Shown piece by piece: positions 23,561 through 33,203 of a stretch of 64,000 nucleotides of DNA. The stretch comes from JAGVSR01 sp031413815 (GTDB lineage: Bacteria; Pseudomonadota; Alphaproteobacteria; Rhizobiales; Hyphomicrobiaceae), in NCBI GenBank assembly GCA_031413815.1, contig JANOFU010000037.1:76669-140668 (forward strand), written 5' to 3'. The first letter of the stretch is position 1. Every line of letters starts with the position of its first letter. Below the pieces are notes generated by a model. That model saw nothing but the letters and a program-made list of their open reading frames with translations, ran no database searches and had not been told where the DNA came from. Position numbers and translations under genes: made by a program.

Positions 23561-24049
23561 TCAGACGGCTGCCAGCCGCTCAGCCTGCTTGAGCAGTCCA
23601 TCCAGCGTGGCGCGGCAATCGGCACCCATGACGGCGATAGCGCGCGACTGGGCCCCCTGCCAGATCGGATACGCGTCCTTCAGTACGCCCTGACCTTTCG
23701 GCGTCAGGTGCAATCCACGGCCACGGCGGCCAGCAGGTGGATCCATAATGATATGGCCCAGCGCCAGCAGACGCTTCAGATTGCGTGACAGCGTTGATTT
23801 TTCGATGTCGAGTTCATGGCCGATCTCAACGGCGGTGATTCCGTCGCGAGCGGCCAACTGGGCCAGGAGCGTGTACTGGCTCGCCGTAATTCCGAGCGGA
23901 CGCATGGCGTCGTCGTAGACGCGGGTGATAATGCGCGACAGCTGGCGCACGCGCGTCGCCAAACAGGTCGTGGCCGTGGCCTCGGCAATACCGGCCATGG
24001 TTGCGGGCTCTTTGCCGGCCCGCTCGAGCGTCTGGGTCATGATGTTCAT
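23561..24049 (-). CDS. MarR-family transcriptional regulator
   Basis: 162 residues from the ATG at 24049, with AGAGG upstream. It has the MarR winged helix: MRPLGITASQYTLLAQLAARDGITAVEIGHELDIEKSTLSRNLKRL and the wing DPPAGRRGRGLHLTPKG. The N-terminal helix and the C-terminal helices form the dimer. Ligand and targets are unknown. An ACCAC-TGAT-GTGGT palindrome lies 33-46 bases upstream of the start and may be its own operator. It is expressed on its own, since terminators or gaps lie on both sides. Confidence 0.93.
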   Translation of the reverse strand: MNIMTQTLERAGKEPATMAGIAEATATTCLATRVRQLSRIITRVYDDAMRPLGITASQYTLLAQLAARDGITAVEIGHELDIEKSTLSRNLKRLLALGHIIMDPPAGRRGRGLHLTPKGQGVLKDAYPIWQGAQSRAIAVMGADCRATLDGLLKQAERLAAV

Positions 24050-24081
24050 CACTGCGCCTCTGGATGCTTTTTGGTCATACA

Positions 24082-24095
24082 ACCACTGATGTGGT
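24082..24095. promoter_or_regulatory. Possible MarR autoregulatory operator
   Basis: ACCAC (24082-24086) and GTGGT (24091-24095) are an exact inverted repeat with a TGAT centre, located just upstream of the MarR-family start at 24049. MarR regulators commonly bind such short palindromes in their own promoter. Only position and symmetry support it. Confidence 0.35.
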
Positions 24096-24155
24096 GATGC
24101 CGCGATTCTGGCAAAGGGGTCAATCGGAGGGGGTGCGAACGGGTCGCAGGCGGGG

Positions 24156-25343
24156 TCATGTCCCGATTGGCAGTAAAATCAAGGCGCTGGCCATGGCTGC
24201 GATGCCTTCCCGGCGGCCCGTGAAGCCAAGTCCTTCTGTCGTCGTGGCTTTAATTCCAACCCGGCCGGGCTCTATGCTGAGCACACCTGCGATCGCGGCC
24301 TGCATTTGCGGCCGGTGGGGACCGATGCGAGGGGCTTCGCACAAAAGCGTAATATCGACATTGACGATGCGTCCGTGCCGTTCGGACACGCGCCGGGCGG
24401 CATCGGTGAGGAACATGCGCGAGGCCGCTCCCTTCCATTGCGGATCGCTGGGTGGGAAGTGCTGGCCGATATCGCCATCGCCCAGCGCGCCGAGGATCGC
24501 ATCGGTCAGCGCGTGCAATCCGACATCCGCGTCGGAATGGCCGTCCAGTTTTGCAGAATGGGGGATTTCGACACCGCACAGCCAGACGCTCGCACCGTCT
24601 GTAAACCTGTGGACGTCAAAGCCAGTGCCGGTGCGAGGTTCAAACATGAGACCTTGTGCGGCGTGCAGCCTCTGGTTGGCAAGCTCGATGTCAGCTGCTG
24701 ACGTCAGTTTGACGTTGGCCGTTGAGCCAGGAACGAGGGCCACGGCAAGCCCAGCCCACTCAGCAATGGCGGCGTCATCGGTAAAATCATCGTGGCCGGC
24801 GATCGCCGCTTTGCGATGCGCGTCCAGAATATCTTTGAAGCGAAACCCTTGTGGCGTCTGTGCGTGCCAGAGCCCCGCGCGATCAATCGTGGCGCCGATT
24901 GTGCTGTCGGGTCGCGCGCGTTTCAACGTGTCGGCGACGGCCACGGCGGCAATGGCTCCGGCGTGCCCGTCGAGCGCGCGGATCACGTCTGTGATGGTGC
25001 CCGGAGACACGAACGGGCGGGCGGCGTCATGGATCAGCACGCGGTCCGGCGCATGCGAAGCAAGAGCCTCCAGCCCCATGCGGACCGACGCTTGCCGCGT
25101 CGCGCCGCCCATCACCGGGGCCATCAGCTTGGGCGCGTGTAAGGGAACGCACGACTTATAGAGCTCAATATCATCTGGATGAATGACGACTTGCAGCACG
25201 CCGATGTCCGCTGCAGCAGCAAACGTTTGGAGGACCTGGGTCAACACCGGAACGCCGCCCACACGCACATATTGCTTAGGGGTGACGCCACCCCCCGCCC
25301 GCAGTCCACGGCCGGCGGCGACGATGAGGGCAGCTGCGGTCAA
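24156..25343 (-). CDS. ispDF: Bifunctional IspD/IspF of the MEP isoprenoid pathway
   Basis: 395 residues from the TTG at 25343, chosen because AGGAG is six bases before it (the frame also allows TTG at 25349). N-terminal IspD: AAGRGLRAGGGVTPKQY nucleotide-binding loop and LIHDAARPFV. C-terminal IspF from about residue 240: GTGFDVHRF, the metal ligands in GHSDADVGLHALTDAILGALGDGDIGQHFPPSDP. The protein makes CDP-methylerythritol and then 2-C-methyl-erythritol 2,4-cyclodiphosphate. Fusion of the two, skipping IspE, is typical of alphaproteobacteria and some others. dusB and ntrBC are divergent next to it. Confidence 0.97.
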   Translation of the reverse strand: MTAAALIVAAGRGLRAGGGVTPKQYVRVGGVPVLTQVLQTFAAAADIGVLQVVIHPDDIELYKSCVPLHAPKLMAPVMGGATRQASVRMGLEALASHAPDRVLIHDAARPFVSPGTITDVIRALDGHAGAIAAVAVADTLKRARPDSTIGATIDRAGLWHAQTPQGFRFKDILDAHRKAAIAGHDDFTDDAAIAEWAGLAVALVPGSTANVKLTSAADIELANQRLHAAQGLMFEPRTGTGFDVHRFTDGASVWLCGVEIPHSAKLDGHSDADVGLHALTDAILGALGDGDIGQHFPPSDPQWKGAASRMFLTDAARRVSERHGRIVNVDITLLCEAPRIGPHRPQMQAAIAGVLSIEPGRVGIKATTTEGLGFTGRREGIAAMASALILLPIGT

Positions 25344-25514
25344 GTCCAACTCCTGAGTGGATGCTGGTGCCCTGCATAACTGTGCCGCCCCTGCCAGGCA
25401 ATCGTGGATGGGAGTGTTCGCACTTGCAAAAGCCCACGAGCGTGCGTAGTGTGCACAAACTCAAGGCAGTTAGCGACGCTGCCTAAACGCTAGGCAATCT
25501 TTGAAGTCAATGCT

Positions 25515-26510
25515 ATGAGCGCACTCCAAATCGGTCCGATCCGGCTCGAAAATCCCATCGTCCTTGCGCCAATGACCGGGGTGACGGATCTGCCCTTTCG
25601 CATACTCGCCCACAGTTTGGGCGCTGGAATGGTGGTGTCAGAGATGGTGGCGAGCTCAGAGTTGGCCGCCGCTCGTCCGTCCGTCGTCCGCCGCGCCGAA
25701 GGCCGGGAATTATCCCCCTATGTCATACAACTTGTCGGATGCGAAGCCCACTGGATGGCGGAGGCCGCACGACTGTGCGAGGGCTACGGGGCCAGCGCCA
25801 TTGACATCAACATGGGCTGCCCAGCGCGCGAAGTGACGGGCCGCGCATCCGGCAGCGCCCTCATGCGTGATCTTGATCATGCGTTGTCTCTTGTTGAAGC
25901 GGTCGTCGGCGCAGTCAAAGTGCCTGTCACTCTCAAAATGCGTTTGGGTTGGGATGACAAGAGCCGCAACGCACCCGATTTGGCGCGGCGGGCCGAGACC
26001 GCTGGCATCCAGATGATCACGGTGCACGGGCGCACGCGGTGTCAGTTCTTCAAAGGCTCCGCCGACTGGACCTTCGTGCGCCATGTCACGGACGCCGTGT
26101 CCATTCCCGTACTCGTCAATGGCGACATCAAATCGCCGGAGGACGCCGCTTCGGCACTTCAAGCGTCGGGCGCTGACGGCGTCATGATTGGGCGCGGCGC
26201 GTATGGTGCGCCATGGCAGCCCGCGCGCATTGCGGAGACGCTGCGCACTGGTCATGATCCTGGTCCCCCACCTTTAGCCGAGCAGGGCCGCATCGCCCGC
26301 GATCACGTTAACGCGATGCTGTCGCACTACGGCGCGCATCTGGGGCTTCGCAACGCCCGCAAGCACGTCGGCTGGTACTTGGAGACGAGCGGCCGTCCAA
26401 TGGACACCGTGAAGGCGTGGCGGCGGCGATTGTGCACCGAAGACGATCCGGCAACAGTCTTACGCGGCCTCGGTGAGTTTTACGACGAAGCCCGCGAGGC
26501 GGCCGCATGA
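25515..26510 (+). CDS. dusB: tRNA-dihydrouridine synthase DusB
   Basis: 331 residues of an FMN TIM-barrel Dus: LAPMTGVTDLPFR, the VQLVGCE strand, INMGCP with the catalytic cysteine, KMRLGWDD, VHGRTRCQFFKG, NGDI and GRGAYGAPW. It reduces uridine 17 or nearby positions in the D-loop of tRNA using FMN and NADPH. Its stop overlaps the ntrB start (ATGA), as is typical, so both are co-transcribed; in E. coli the related dusB-fis operon also links Dus with a regulator. Confidence 0.97.
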   Translation: MSALQIGPIRLENPIVLAPMTGVTDLPFRILAHSLGAGMVVSEMVASSELAAARPSVVRRAEGRELSPYVIQLVGCEAHWMAEAARLCEGYGASAIDINMGCPAREVTGRASGSALMRDLDHALSLVEAVVGAVKVPVTLKMRLGWDDKSRNAPDLARRAETAGIQMITVHGRTRCQFFKGSADWTFVRHVTDAVSIPVLVNGDIKSPEDAASALQASGADGVMIGRGAYGAPWQPARIAETLRTGHDPGPPPLAEQGRIARDHVNAMLSHYGAHLGLRNARKHVGWYLETSGRPMDTVKAWRRRLCTEDDPATVLRGLGEFYDEAREAAA

Positions 26511-27655
26511 CCAGCGCCGCAACCCCGCTGAAAGCGCAAGCTCCCAGCCATCGCCCATTGGAGCTCGATCAGCTCCTATCCGCTTTGCCCTATCCCATCC
26601 TCGTGTTGGGGGCAGACAACAGCATCATCTTTGCAAATGCTGCGGCAGAGGCGTTCCTATCAACCAGCATTGCGATGCTCAAGCGCATGCGCCTCGACGA
26701 CATTCTGGCGTTCGGTTGCCCGCTGTTGGCTTTGCTCGATCAAGTTCGCGGATCGAGCGCCACAGTGAATGAGTATGGCGTTGAAATGGCCTCGCTGAAG
26801 TTCATGGTGCCCAAGCTGGTCGATGTGCACGCCGGCCCGTTCCCCGATCAGCCGGGCCTGATCATCCTCATGATCCAACAGCGCAACATGGCGCAGATGA
26901 TCGAGCGTCAGTTCACCCATCGCGCGGCAGCTCGCACGGTGTCGGGCATGGCCGCCGTTCTCGCACACGAAATCAAGAACCCGCTTTCGGGAATTCGTGG
27001 GGCGGCCCAGCTGCTTGAGCCGGATCTCAGTGACGAGGACAGGGCGCTCACGCAACTCATCTGCTCGGAAACCGACCGCATCCGCAATCTCGTCGATCGC
27101 ATGGAAGTGTTCGGCGACGAACGCCCACTCGTCAAAGAACCCGTCAACATCCACGACGTGCTCAACCATGTGCGCCGCCTGGCCGAGACGGGATTCGGCC
27201 GCGGTCTCCGGTTCGTCGAAGACTACGACCCGTCCTTGCCGCCAGTGCCGGGCAATCGCGACAAACTCGTTCAGGCCTTCCTCAACCTCGTGAAAAATGC
27301 TGTTGAAGCCGCGTCGGACAACACGGAACAGGGCCGGATTACGATTCAGACGGCGTTCCGGCCCGGCGTGCGCTTGACCCTACCAGGCTCGGACACGCGC
27401 ATCAGTCTGCCGCTGCTGATCCAGATCGAAGACAACGGCAGCGGCGTGCCAGAGCAACTGCGGCCGCACCTGTTCGATCCTTTTGTCACGACCAAGCGCA
27501 CCGGCTCCGGCTTGGGGCTTGCGCTCGTCGCCAAAATCATCGGCGACCATGGCGGCATCATCGAATACGACAGCGAACCCCGCAGAACGATTTTCCGCGT
27601 GCTGCTGCCAATGCAAGACCGCACACGGCCCGGCACCCGATCAGGAGCACCTTAA
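26507..27655 (+). CDS. ntrB: Nitrogen regulation sensor histidine kinase NtrB
   Basis: 382 residues. A PAS domain (residues about 20-130) is followed by the HisKA motif AAVLAHEIKNPLSGIRGAAQLL with His154, and a HATPase domain with NLVKNAVEAAS, DNGSGV and TTKRTGSGLGLAL. It controls phosphorylation of NtrC in response to PII (GlnB/GlnK) signals on nitrogen and carbon status. It is soluble, with no transmembrane segment. ntrC begins one base after its stop, confirming the operon. Confidence 0.97.
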   Translation: MTSAATPLKAQAPSHRPLELDQLLSALPYPILVLGADNSIIFANAAAEAFLSTSIAMLKRMRLDDILAFGCPLLALLDQVRGSSATVNEYGVEMASLKFMVPKLVDVHAGPFPDQPGLIILMIQQRNMAQMIERQFTHRAAARTVSGMAAVLAHEIKNPLSGIRGAAQLLEPDLSDEDRALTQLICSETDRIRNLVDRMEVFGDERPLVKEPVNIHDVLNHVRRLAETGFGRGLRFVEDYDPSLPPVPGNRDKLVQAFLNLVKNAVEAASDNTEQGRITIQTAFRPGVRLTLPGSDTRISLPLLIQIEDNGSGVPEQLRPHLFDPFVTTKRTGSGLGLALVAKIIGDHGGIIEYDSEPRRTIFRVLLPMQDRTRPGTRSGAP

Positions 27656-27656
27656 T

Positions 27657-29102
27657 ATGGCACGAGGAACTGTTCTGATTGCCGACGACGACAGCGCGAT
27701 CCGGACCGTGCTCAATCAGGCGCTGGCCCGGGCCGGGTATACGCCGCGCGCGACAGGAACCGCGGCCACGCTGTGGCGCTGGGTAAGCCAGGGCGAGGGC
27801 GATGTCGTCATCACCGACGTTATTATGCCCGACGAGAACGCATTTGATCTGCTGCCGCGCATCAAGAAGGCGCGGCCCGATCTGCCGGTCATTGTCATGA
27901 GTGCGCAGAACACGTTGATGACGGCACTGACGGCGGCCGAGAAGGGGGCTTACGAATATCTGCCCAAGCCCTTTGATTTGTCGGAAGTCGTCGCAGTCGT
28001 TGCCCGCGCGTTGGCAGGACAGGCCCGCCGCCCGCAACGCCCGCCGGAACCCAATGAAGGCGAGGAACTGCCGCTGATTGGCCGCTCCAGCGCGATGCAG
28101 GACATTTACCGGTCGCTTGCGCGGCTGACGCAAACCGAACTCACTGTGATGATCACGGGCGAGAGCGGAACGGGCAAAGAGCTCGTCGCACGCGTGCTGC
28201 ATGACTTCGGCAAACGGCGTCATGGGCCGTTTGTCGCGATCAACATGGCCGCAATCCCGCGCGAGCTGATCGAGAGTGAATTGTTCGGCCACGAAAAGGG
28301 AGCCTTCACCGGCGCGCAGGCCCGCACCCAAGGCCGCTTTGAGCAGGCCGAAGGCGGCACGCTCTTTCTGGACGAAATCGGCGATATGCCGCTCGAAGCG
28401 CAGACGCGGCTTTTGCGGGTGTTGCAGCAGGGCGAGTACACGACGGTCGGCGGCCGCACGCCCATCCGGACCAATGTCCGGATTGTTGCGGCCACGCACC
28501 GTGACCTGCGCTCGCACATCCAGCAGGGACTGTTCCGCGAAGATCTGTTTTACCGGCTCAACGTTGTGCCGATGCGGTTGCCCCCGCTGCGCGAACGCAC
28601 GGACGACATCGGTGATCTGACACGGCACTTTTTGCGACAAGCCGCACGCGAAGGTCTGGGTCAGCGCTCGATCGAGCAGAGTGCCATTGAGCGTCTGAGA
28701 ACTCACCCCTGGCCCGGCAACGTTCGCGAACTGGAGAACTTTGTTCGCCGGATTGCAGCTCTGCATACCCAGGACCTGCTCACCGAGCAGATTGTGGAGC
28801 ACGAATTGATGGAGTCGGCACCGTCCCAGTCGCCCGCTGGGAATGCCAACGCCAAAGACTTACCGGAGATGTTGGAGCGTTACCTGGCCGGGTACTTTGG
28901 TGACTTTGGGTCGGAGCTGCCGCCTGCCGGGGTTTATGACCGCATCATCCGCCAAGTTGAGCGGCCGCTGTTGGCGGCGGCTCTGACAGCCACCCGGGGC
29001 AACCAGATCCGGGCTGCGGAACTGCTAGGATTGAACCGCAACACATTGCGCAGCCGCATCAAGGACCTCGATATTAAGGTCTTCCGCACGCCCGCTCCGT
29101 GA
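27657..29102 (+). CDS. ntrC: Nitrogen regulation response regulator NtrC
   Basis: 481 residues. Receiver domain with the phosphoacceptor Asp54 (VVITDVIMPDE); AAA+ sigma54 activator domain with Walker A GESGTGKE (168-175) and the sigma54 contact loop GAFTGA (215-220); and a Fis-type helix-turn-helix at the end (NQIRAAELLGLNRNTLRSRIKDL). It activates sigma54-dependent nitrogen genes when phosphorylated by NtrB. All key motifs are intact. The gap after it, 245 bases, is the longest in the ntr block and holds a short inverted repeat. Confidence 0.98.
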   Translation: MARGTVLIADDDSAIRTVLNQALARAGYTPRATGTAATLWRWVSQGEGDVVITDVIMPDENAFDLLPRIKKARPDLPVIVMSAQNTLMTALTAAEKGAYEYLPKPFDLSEVVAVVARALAGQARRPQRPPEPNEGEELPLIGRSSAMQDIYRSLARLTQTELTVMITGESGTGKELVARVLHDFGKRRHGPFVAINMAAIPRELIESELFGHEKGAFTGAQARTQGRFEQAEGGTLFLDEIGDMPLEAQTRLLRVLQQGEYTTVGGRTPIRTNVRIVAATHRDLRSHIQQGLFREDLFYRLNVVPMRLPPLRERTDDIGDLTRHFLRQAAREGLGQRSIEQSAIERLRTHPWPGNVRELENFVRRIAALHTQDLLTEQIVEHELMESAPSQSPAGNANAKDLPEMLERYLAGYFGDFGSELPPAGVYDRIIRQVERPLLAAALTATRGNQIRAAELLGLNRNTLRSRIKDLDIKVFRTPAP

Positions 29103-29134
29103 GCCCGACCCACGGGCCGCAGCGTGCTTTGCTG

Positions 29135-29160
29135 TTCGCGATTGACGACTTAGTCGCGAA
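29135..29160. repeat. Inverted repeat in the ntrC-ntrY gap
   Basis: TTCGCGA at 29135-29141 is mirrored by TCGCGAA at 29154-29160. No T run follows. It could be an operator for the ntrYX unit or a weak hairpin limiting read-through from ntrBC; the sequence gives no more. Confidence 0.35.
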
Positions 29161-29347
29161 AATGTCACAGTTTGCCTATCTCTTGTGATCACGGCGCGTC
29201 AGTTCGAGCGCGCCGGGCGTGGCTTTCGGGCCGTGCTGGGGCTTTGGTGCAGCGCTGATGCGAGCGATCTGAGCCATAACAATCAAGGGCGATGGGTGGG
29301 CGGAACGGTGTGGACCCGTTGCGGCTGCCTTTTGAAACCGGCGGGCA

Positions 29348-31651
29348 ATGGCGACAGCGGATAGGCCAGGGACAGCAGGCGAGGGTGGCGGCCAGCGATC
29401 AGCACCGCAGCTTGAGTCCGGCGAGCGCTCGTTTTCCATCGGCCTGGTCGTCGTGGTTCTGTCGCTCATTTCGGCGCTGACGACCTATCTCATTCTGACC
29501 GGCCTGACCCCGATCGCCCCCAGCAACCGCGTTGTTTTCAACGTGCTGTCGATCAACGTCGTTCTGATCATCGCTATGATCGCCGTCATTGCGTGGCAGT
29601 TCTGGGGTCTGTGGCAGGCGTGGCGCAACGAAGTGCCGGGTTCCCGGCTTCACGTCCGCATTGTCGCTCTGTTCTCGCTTATTGCCGCGCTGCCTGCGAT
29701 CCTGCTGGCCGTCGCAGCGACCACCACCTTTTCGCGGGCCATCGACAGCTGGTTTTCGACGCGCACCCGCGCCATCATCGCCAATTCGCTCGATGTTGCG
29801 AAATCCTATCTCGAAGAACACGGCCAGGTGATCCGCACCGACGTCGCCAATATGGCGCGCGATCTCGATGCCACGGCGGATCTGATGCAAGGCGACCAGG
29901 CTCAGCTGCGCCAGCTTCTGATTGCGCAGGCCGGGTTGCGCGAACTGCCGGTCGCGTATCTGGTCGATTTGAAGGGCCAGCGGCTGCTTGCGGCTATTGA
30001 AGATGAAAAACTGCCGTACCGGACGCCGCCGCAGTCCGCGCTGGATGAAGCGGCGGACGGCCAGATTGCCCTCATCAAGTCAACAGAGGGGGCAAGCATC
30101 ACTGCGCTGGCAAAACTGGCGCGCTATCCCGGCCAGCTTCTCTATGTCACCCGCAACGTGAGCGCCAAGGTAATGGGTCACTTGCAGCGCGCCGAAGCAG
30201 GGGTCGACGAATACAATGCCCTGCGGCTCGCGCGCGGCGGTCTGAAGCTCGCTCACGCCCTGATCTACACCATGATTTCGATGACCGCGCTTTTGGCCGC
30301 CATCTGGTCCGGGTTGTGGTTCGCAGGCCGGTTCGTGGCTCCGATCCGGCGGCTCATTGCGGGCGCCCAAGAGGTCTCGACCGGCAATCTAGACGTCGAA
30401 CTGCCCGAGCGCCGCGGTGAGGGTGATTTGCGCCGGTTGTCGAGCACGTTCAATACGATGACCCGGGAACTCAAACACCAGCGCGATGCGCTGATGACGG
30501 CCAACGAGCAAATGTCGGAACGCCGCCGCTTTATGGAGGCGGTGTTGTCGGGAGTGACGGCCGGGGTGATCGGACTTGATAGCCAAGACCGCATAACGCT
30601 GCTCTCGCGATCGGCGGAACAACTGTTGGAAACGAGCGAGGCGGCCGTCGTGGGCAAGCCGCTCGCCGAAGCGCTCCCGGCATTTGCCGAGTTGCTCGGT
30701 GATCCTAACGAGCCGGGCCTGAAACCAAAGACACAGCACGAAATCATACTGCAAATCGGCACTGAAGAACGGACGTTCTCCGTTCGCGTCACACAGGAAA
30801 AGGCGGCCTCCGGCGAGGTCGGCTCCGTGGTGACGTTCGATGACATTACGGAGTTGGTGACCGCCCAGCGCACGTCGGCGTGGGGCGATGTCGCGCGCCG
30901 CATCGCGCATGAAATCAAAAACCCCTTGACGCCCATCATCCTGTCGGCGGAACGCCTGCGCAAGAAGTATGGCAAGGTGATCGTCGAAGACCGCGAGACC
31001 TTCGAGAAATTGACCGCAACGATCGAACGTCAGGCGGGCGACATCAAAACGATGGTCGATGAATTCGCAGCCTTTGCGCGCGTCCCCAAGCCTGTTATGG
31101 AACAGAGCGATCTGCGGGATGCCGTGCTTGAATCCGTCATCCTGTTCCGCGAGAGCAATCCATCCCTAACTTTTGAACTCAAGATGCCCGAGACCCCCAT
31201 CCTCGCATCGTTCGATCGCCGTCTCATCACGCAAGCTGTGACCAATCTGGTGAAGAACGCGACGGAAGCCGTCGACAGTGCTGGCCAGAATGGACGCACC
31301 CACCGGGGCCGCGTCGAGACCATTGTGCGCGTGTTGCCGGACCGGTTTGAGATTGATGTGATCGACAACGGCATTGGCTTGCCCAAGCAGAACCGGTCAA
31401 AACTCCTCGAACCCTACGTCACGACAAAGGGTCACAAAGGCACAGGACTGGGGCTCGCCATTGTCCAAAAAATAACCGAACAGCACGGCGGGGCGCTGAC
31501 ATTGGACGATGCACCGGAAGCTCCGGACCGTCCGGCTGGTGCACTCGCCCGGATTACGCTGCCCATCCCGCGCGACAGCCAAGCCACAACAGAAAAGTTT
31601 CCGGTTCAACGCGCGCAAGCAGGTGCCGTGACTGCGCCTGACGCCGCCTAG
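29348..31651 (+). CDS. ntrY: Nitrogen/redox sensor histidine kinase NtrY
   Basis: 767 residues. The N-terminus has three or four transmembrane helices (ISALTTYLILTGL, VLIIAMIAVIAWQFW, IVALFSLIAALPAILLAV and later ALIYTMISMTALLAAIW) around a periplasmic sensor region, then a HAMP segment, a PAS domain, the HisKA motif ARRIAHEIKNPLTPI with His521, and HATPase motifs NLVKNATEAVD and TTKGHKGTGLGLAI. NtrY phosphorylates NtrX and, in several Rhizobiales, responds to nitrogen or oxygen/redox cues. ntrX starts 26 bases downstream. Confidence 0.96.
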   Translation: MATADRPGTAGEGGGQRSAPQLESGERSFSIGLVVVVLSLISALTTYLILTGLTPIAPSNRVVFNVLSINVVLIIAMIAVIAWQFWGLWQAWRNEVPGSRLHVRIVALFSLIAALPAILLAVAATTTFSRAIDSWFSTRTRAIIANSLDVAKSYLEEHGQVIRTDVANMARDLDATADLMQGDQAQLRQLLIAQAGLRELPVAYLVDLKGQRLLAAIEDEKLPYRTPPQSALDEAADGQIALIKSTEGASITALAKLARYPGQLLYVTRNVSAKVMGHLQRAEAGVDEYNALRLARGGLKLAHALIYTMISMTALLAAIWSGLWFAGRFVAPIRRLIAGAQEVSTGNLDVELPERRGEGDLRRLSSTFNTMTRELKHQRDALMTANEQMSERRRFMEAVLSGVTAGVIGLDSQDRITLLSRSAEQLLETSEAAVVGKPLAEALPAFAELLGDPNEPGLKPKTQHEIILQIGTEERTFSVRVTQEKAASGEVGSVVTFDDITELVTAQRTSAWGDVARRIAHEIKNPLTPIILSAERLRKKYGKVIVEDRETFEKLTATIERQAGDIKTMVDEFAAFARVPKPVMEQSDLRDAVLESVILFRESNPSLTFELKMPETPILASFDRRLITQAVTNLVKNATEAVDSAGQNGRTHRGRVETIVRVLPDRFEIDVIDNGIGLPKQNRSKLLEPYVTTKGHKGTGLGLAIVQKITEQHGGALTLDDAPEAPDRPAGALARITLPIPRDSQATTEKFPVQRAQAGAVTAPDAA

Positions 31652-31677
31652 TCGATCATTCATCCGAGGAGCACACG

Positions 31678-33075
31678 ATGGCCGCAGATATCCTGATCGT
31701 CGACGACGAGGCCGACATCCGCGATTTGGTTTCCGGCATACTCGAAGACGAGGGACATCGCACGCGCATGGCGCGCGATAGTGATGAGGCCTTGCGCGCG
31801 ATCGAAGAACGCCGCCCGCAACTTGTCGTTCTCGATATCTGGCTGCAGGGCAGCCGTCTTGACGGATTGGAAGTGTTGACCGTCATAAAGCGCACACATC
31901 CCGATCTGCCTGTGGTGATTATATCGGGCCATGGCAACATCGAAACCGCTGTTACCGCAATCAAGCGGGGCGCTTATGATTACATCGAAAAGCCCTTTAA
32001 GTCCGATCGCTTGGTGCTTGTCACGCTGCGAGCCTTGGAAGCGTCGCAGCTCAAGCGCGAGGTCAAGGAGCTGCGGGAACGTTCGACTGTGTCTGCTGAG
32101 ATGATCGGCAAATCCGGTGCGCTCAATCAGCTCAAATCCCAGATCGAGCGGCTGGCGCCGACCAACAGCCGCATCCTGATCCGCGGGTCGTCCGGCACCG
32201 GCAAAGAATTGGCGGCCCGCGTCATCCATTTGAAGTCGCAGCGTGCTGAAGGACCGTTTGTCGTCGTCAATGCCGCGGCCATGGCACCCGACCGCGTCGA
32301 AGAAGAGATGTTTGGCACCGAAGACCGGTCCGGCGGTCCACGCAAAGTCGGCGCGCTTGAGGAAAGCCACGGCGGTACGCTCTATATCGACGAAGTCGGC
32401 GATATGCCGATTGAAACGCAGGGCAAAGTGCTGCGGGTTCTGGTCGAGCAAAAATTCCTCCGGTTGGGCGGCGCACAGAAGGTGGCCGTTGATGTACGGA
32501 TCATATCGTCGACGAGCCGCGATCTTGAGCGCGAAATGCAGGAGGGCCGGTTCCGCGAGGACCTCTATCACCGTCTCAACGTCGTGCCGCTTCGTGTTCC
32601 GAGCCTCGCCGAGCGGCGCGAGGATATCCCCGAACTCATTCAGTTCTTCGTCACGCAGTTGAGTCAGGCCTCGGGCCTCGCCCCGCGCCGCATCGGCGAA
32701 GACGCGATTGCCGTGCTCCAGGCCCATGACTGGCCGGGGAACGTGAGGGAGCTGCGCAACAACATCGAACGCCTGATGATCTTGGCGGGGGGCGAGCCCA
32801 ATGCCGTCGTGACAGCTGAGATGCTGCCCGAAGAGATCGGTTCCAATGTGCCGCTGCCGGTCAACGGCGGAGCGGAGCACCTGATGTCGCTGCCCCTGCG
32901 CGAGGCGCGCGAGATTTTTGAGCGCGAGTATCTGCTGGCGCAGATCAATCGCTTCGGCGGCAACATTTCGCGCACGGCGGAGTTCGTTGGGATGGAGCGG
33001 TCGGCGCTGCATCGTAAACTCCGCGCGTTGGGTGTCTCGTCGGAGCAGCGGGGCGGAGAAGTGCGTACCGCTTGA
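31678..33075 (+). CDS. ntrX: Response regulator NtrX
   Basis: 465 residues with GAGGAG upstream of the ATG. Receiver with Asp53 (LVVLDIWLQGS), an AAA+ domain with Walker A GSSGTGKE (170-177), and a C-terminal Fis-type helix-turn-helix (GNISRTAEFVGMERSALHRKL). The sigma54-contact GAFTGA loop is absent: where NtrC has GHEKGAFTGA this protein has GTEDRSGGPRKVGA (213-226). That argues for sigma54-independent action, as suspected for other NtrX proteins. It is paired with NtrY and followed by trkA. Confidence 0.96.
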   Translation: MAADILIVDDEADIRDLVSGILEDEGHRTRMARDSDEALRAIEERRPQLVVLDIWLQGSRLDGLEVLTVIKRTHPDLPVVIISGHGNIETAVTAIKRGAYDYIEKPFKSDRLVLVTLRALEASQLKREVKELRERSTVSAEMIGKSGALNQLKSQIERLAPTNSRILIRGSSGTGKELAARVIHLKSQRAEGPFVVVNAAAMAPDRVEEEMFGTEDRSGGPRKVGALEESHGGTLYIDEVGDMPIETQGKVLRVLVEQKFLRLGGAQKVAVDVRIISSTSRDLEREMQEGRFREDLYHRLNVVPLRVPSLAERREDIPELIQFFVTQLSQASGLAPRRIGEDAIAVLQAHDWPGNVRELRNNIERLMILAGGEPNAVVTAEMLPEEIGSNVPLPVNGGAEHLMSLPLREAREIFEREYLLAQINRFGGNISRTAEFVGMERSALHRKLRALGVSSEQRGGEVRTA

Positions 33076-33203
33076 TTTGACGGCCTGCGACGCACAGGAT
33101 TAGCCCGAAGCCGTGCGACTTGGAGTAGGATTAGGCACAGTCGGCTGGTGGGCGCGGAACCCGTAGCTGCAACTCAAATGACCTCAGGCCGGCGCAATCA
33201 CCC

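Noticed and set aside
24064..25161. 365-codon open frame opposite ispDF
   Set aside because: Antisense to ispDF, whose two enzyme domains are complete.
25515..26510. Novel flavoprotein next to the ntr block
   Set aside because: All motifs and the gene order identify dusB.
27558..28802. 414-codon open frame opposite ntrC
   Set aside because: Antisense to intact ntrC, no ribosome site and no recognisable family.
31660..33012. 450-codon open frame opposite ntrX
   Set aside because: It lies wholly antisense to a complete ntrX with all motifs; high GC makes long antisense frames common, and the product shows no domain.
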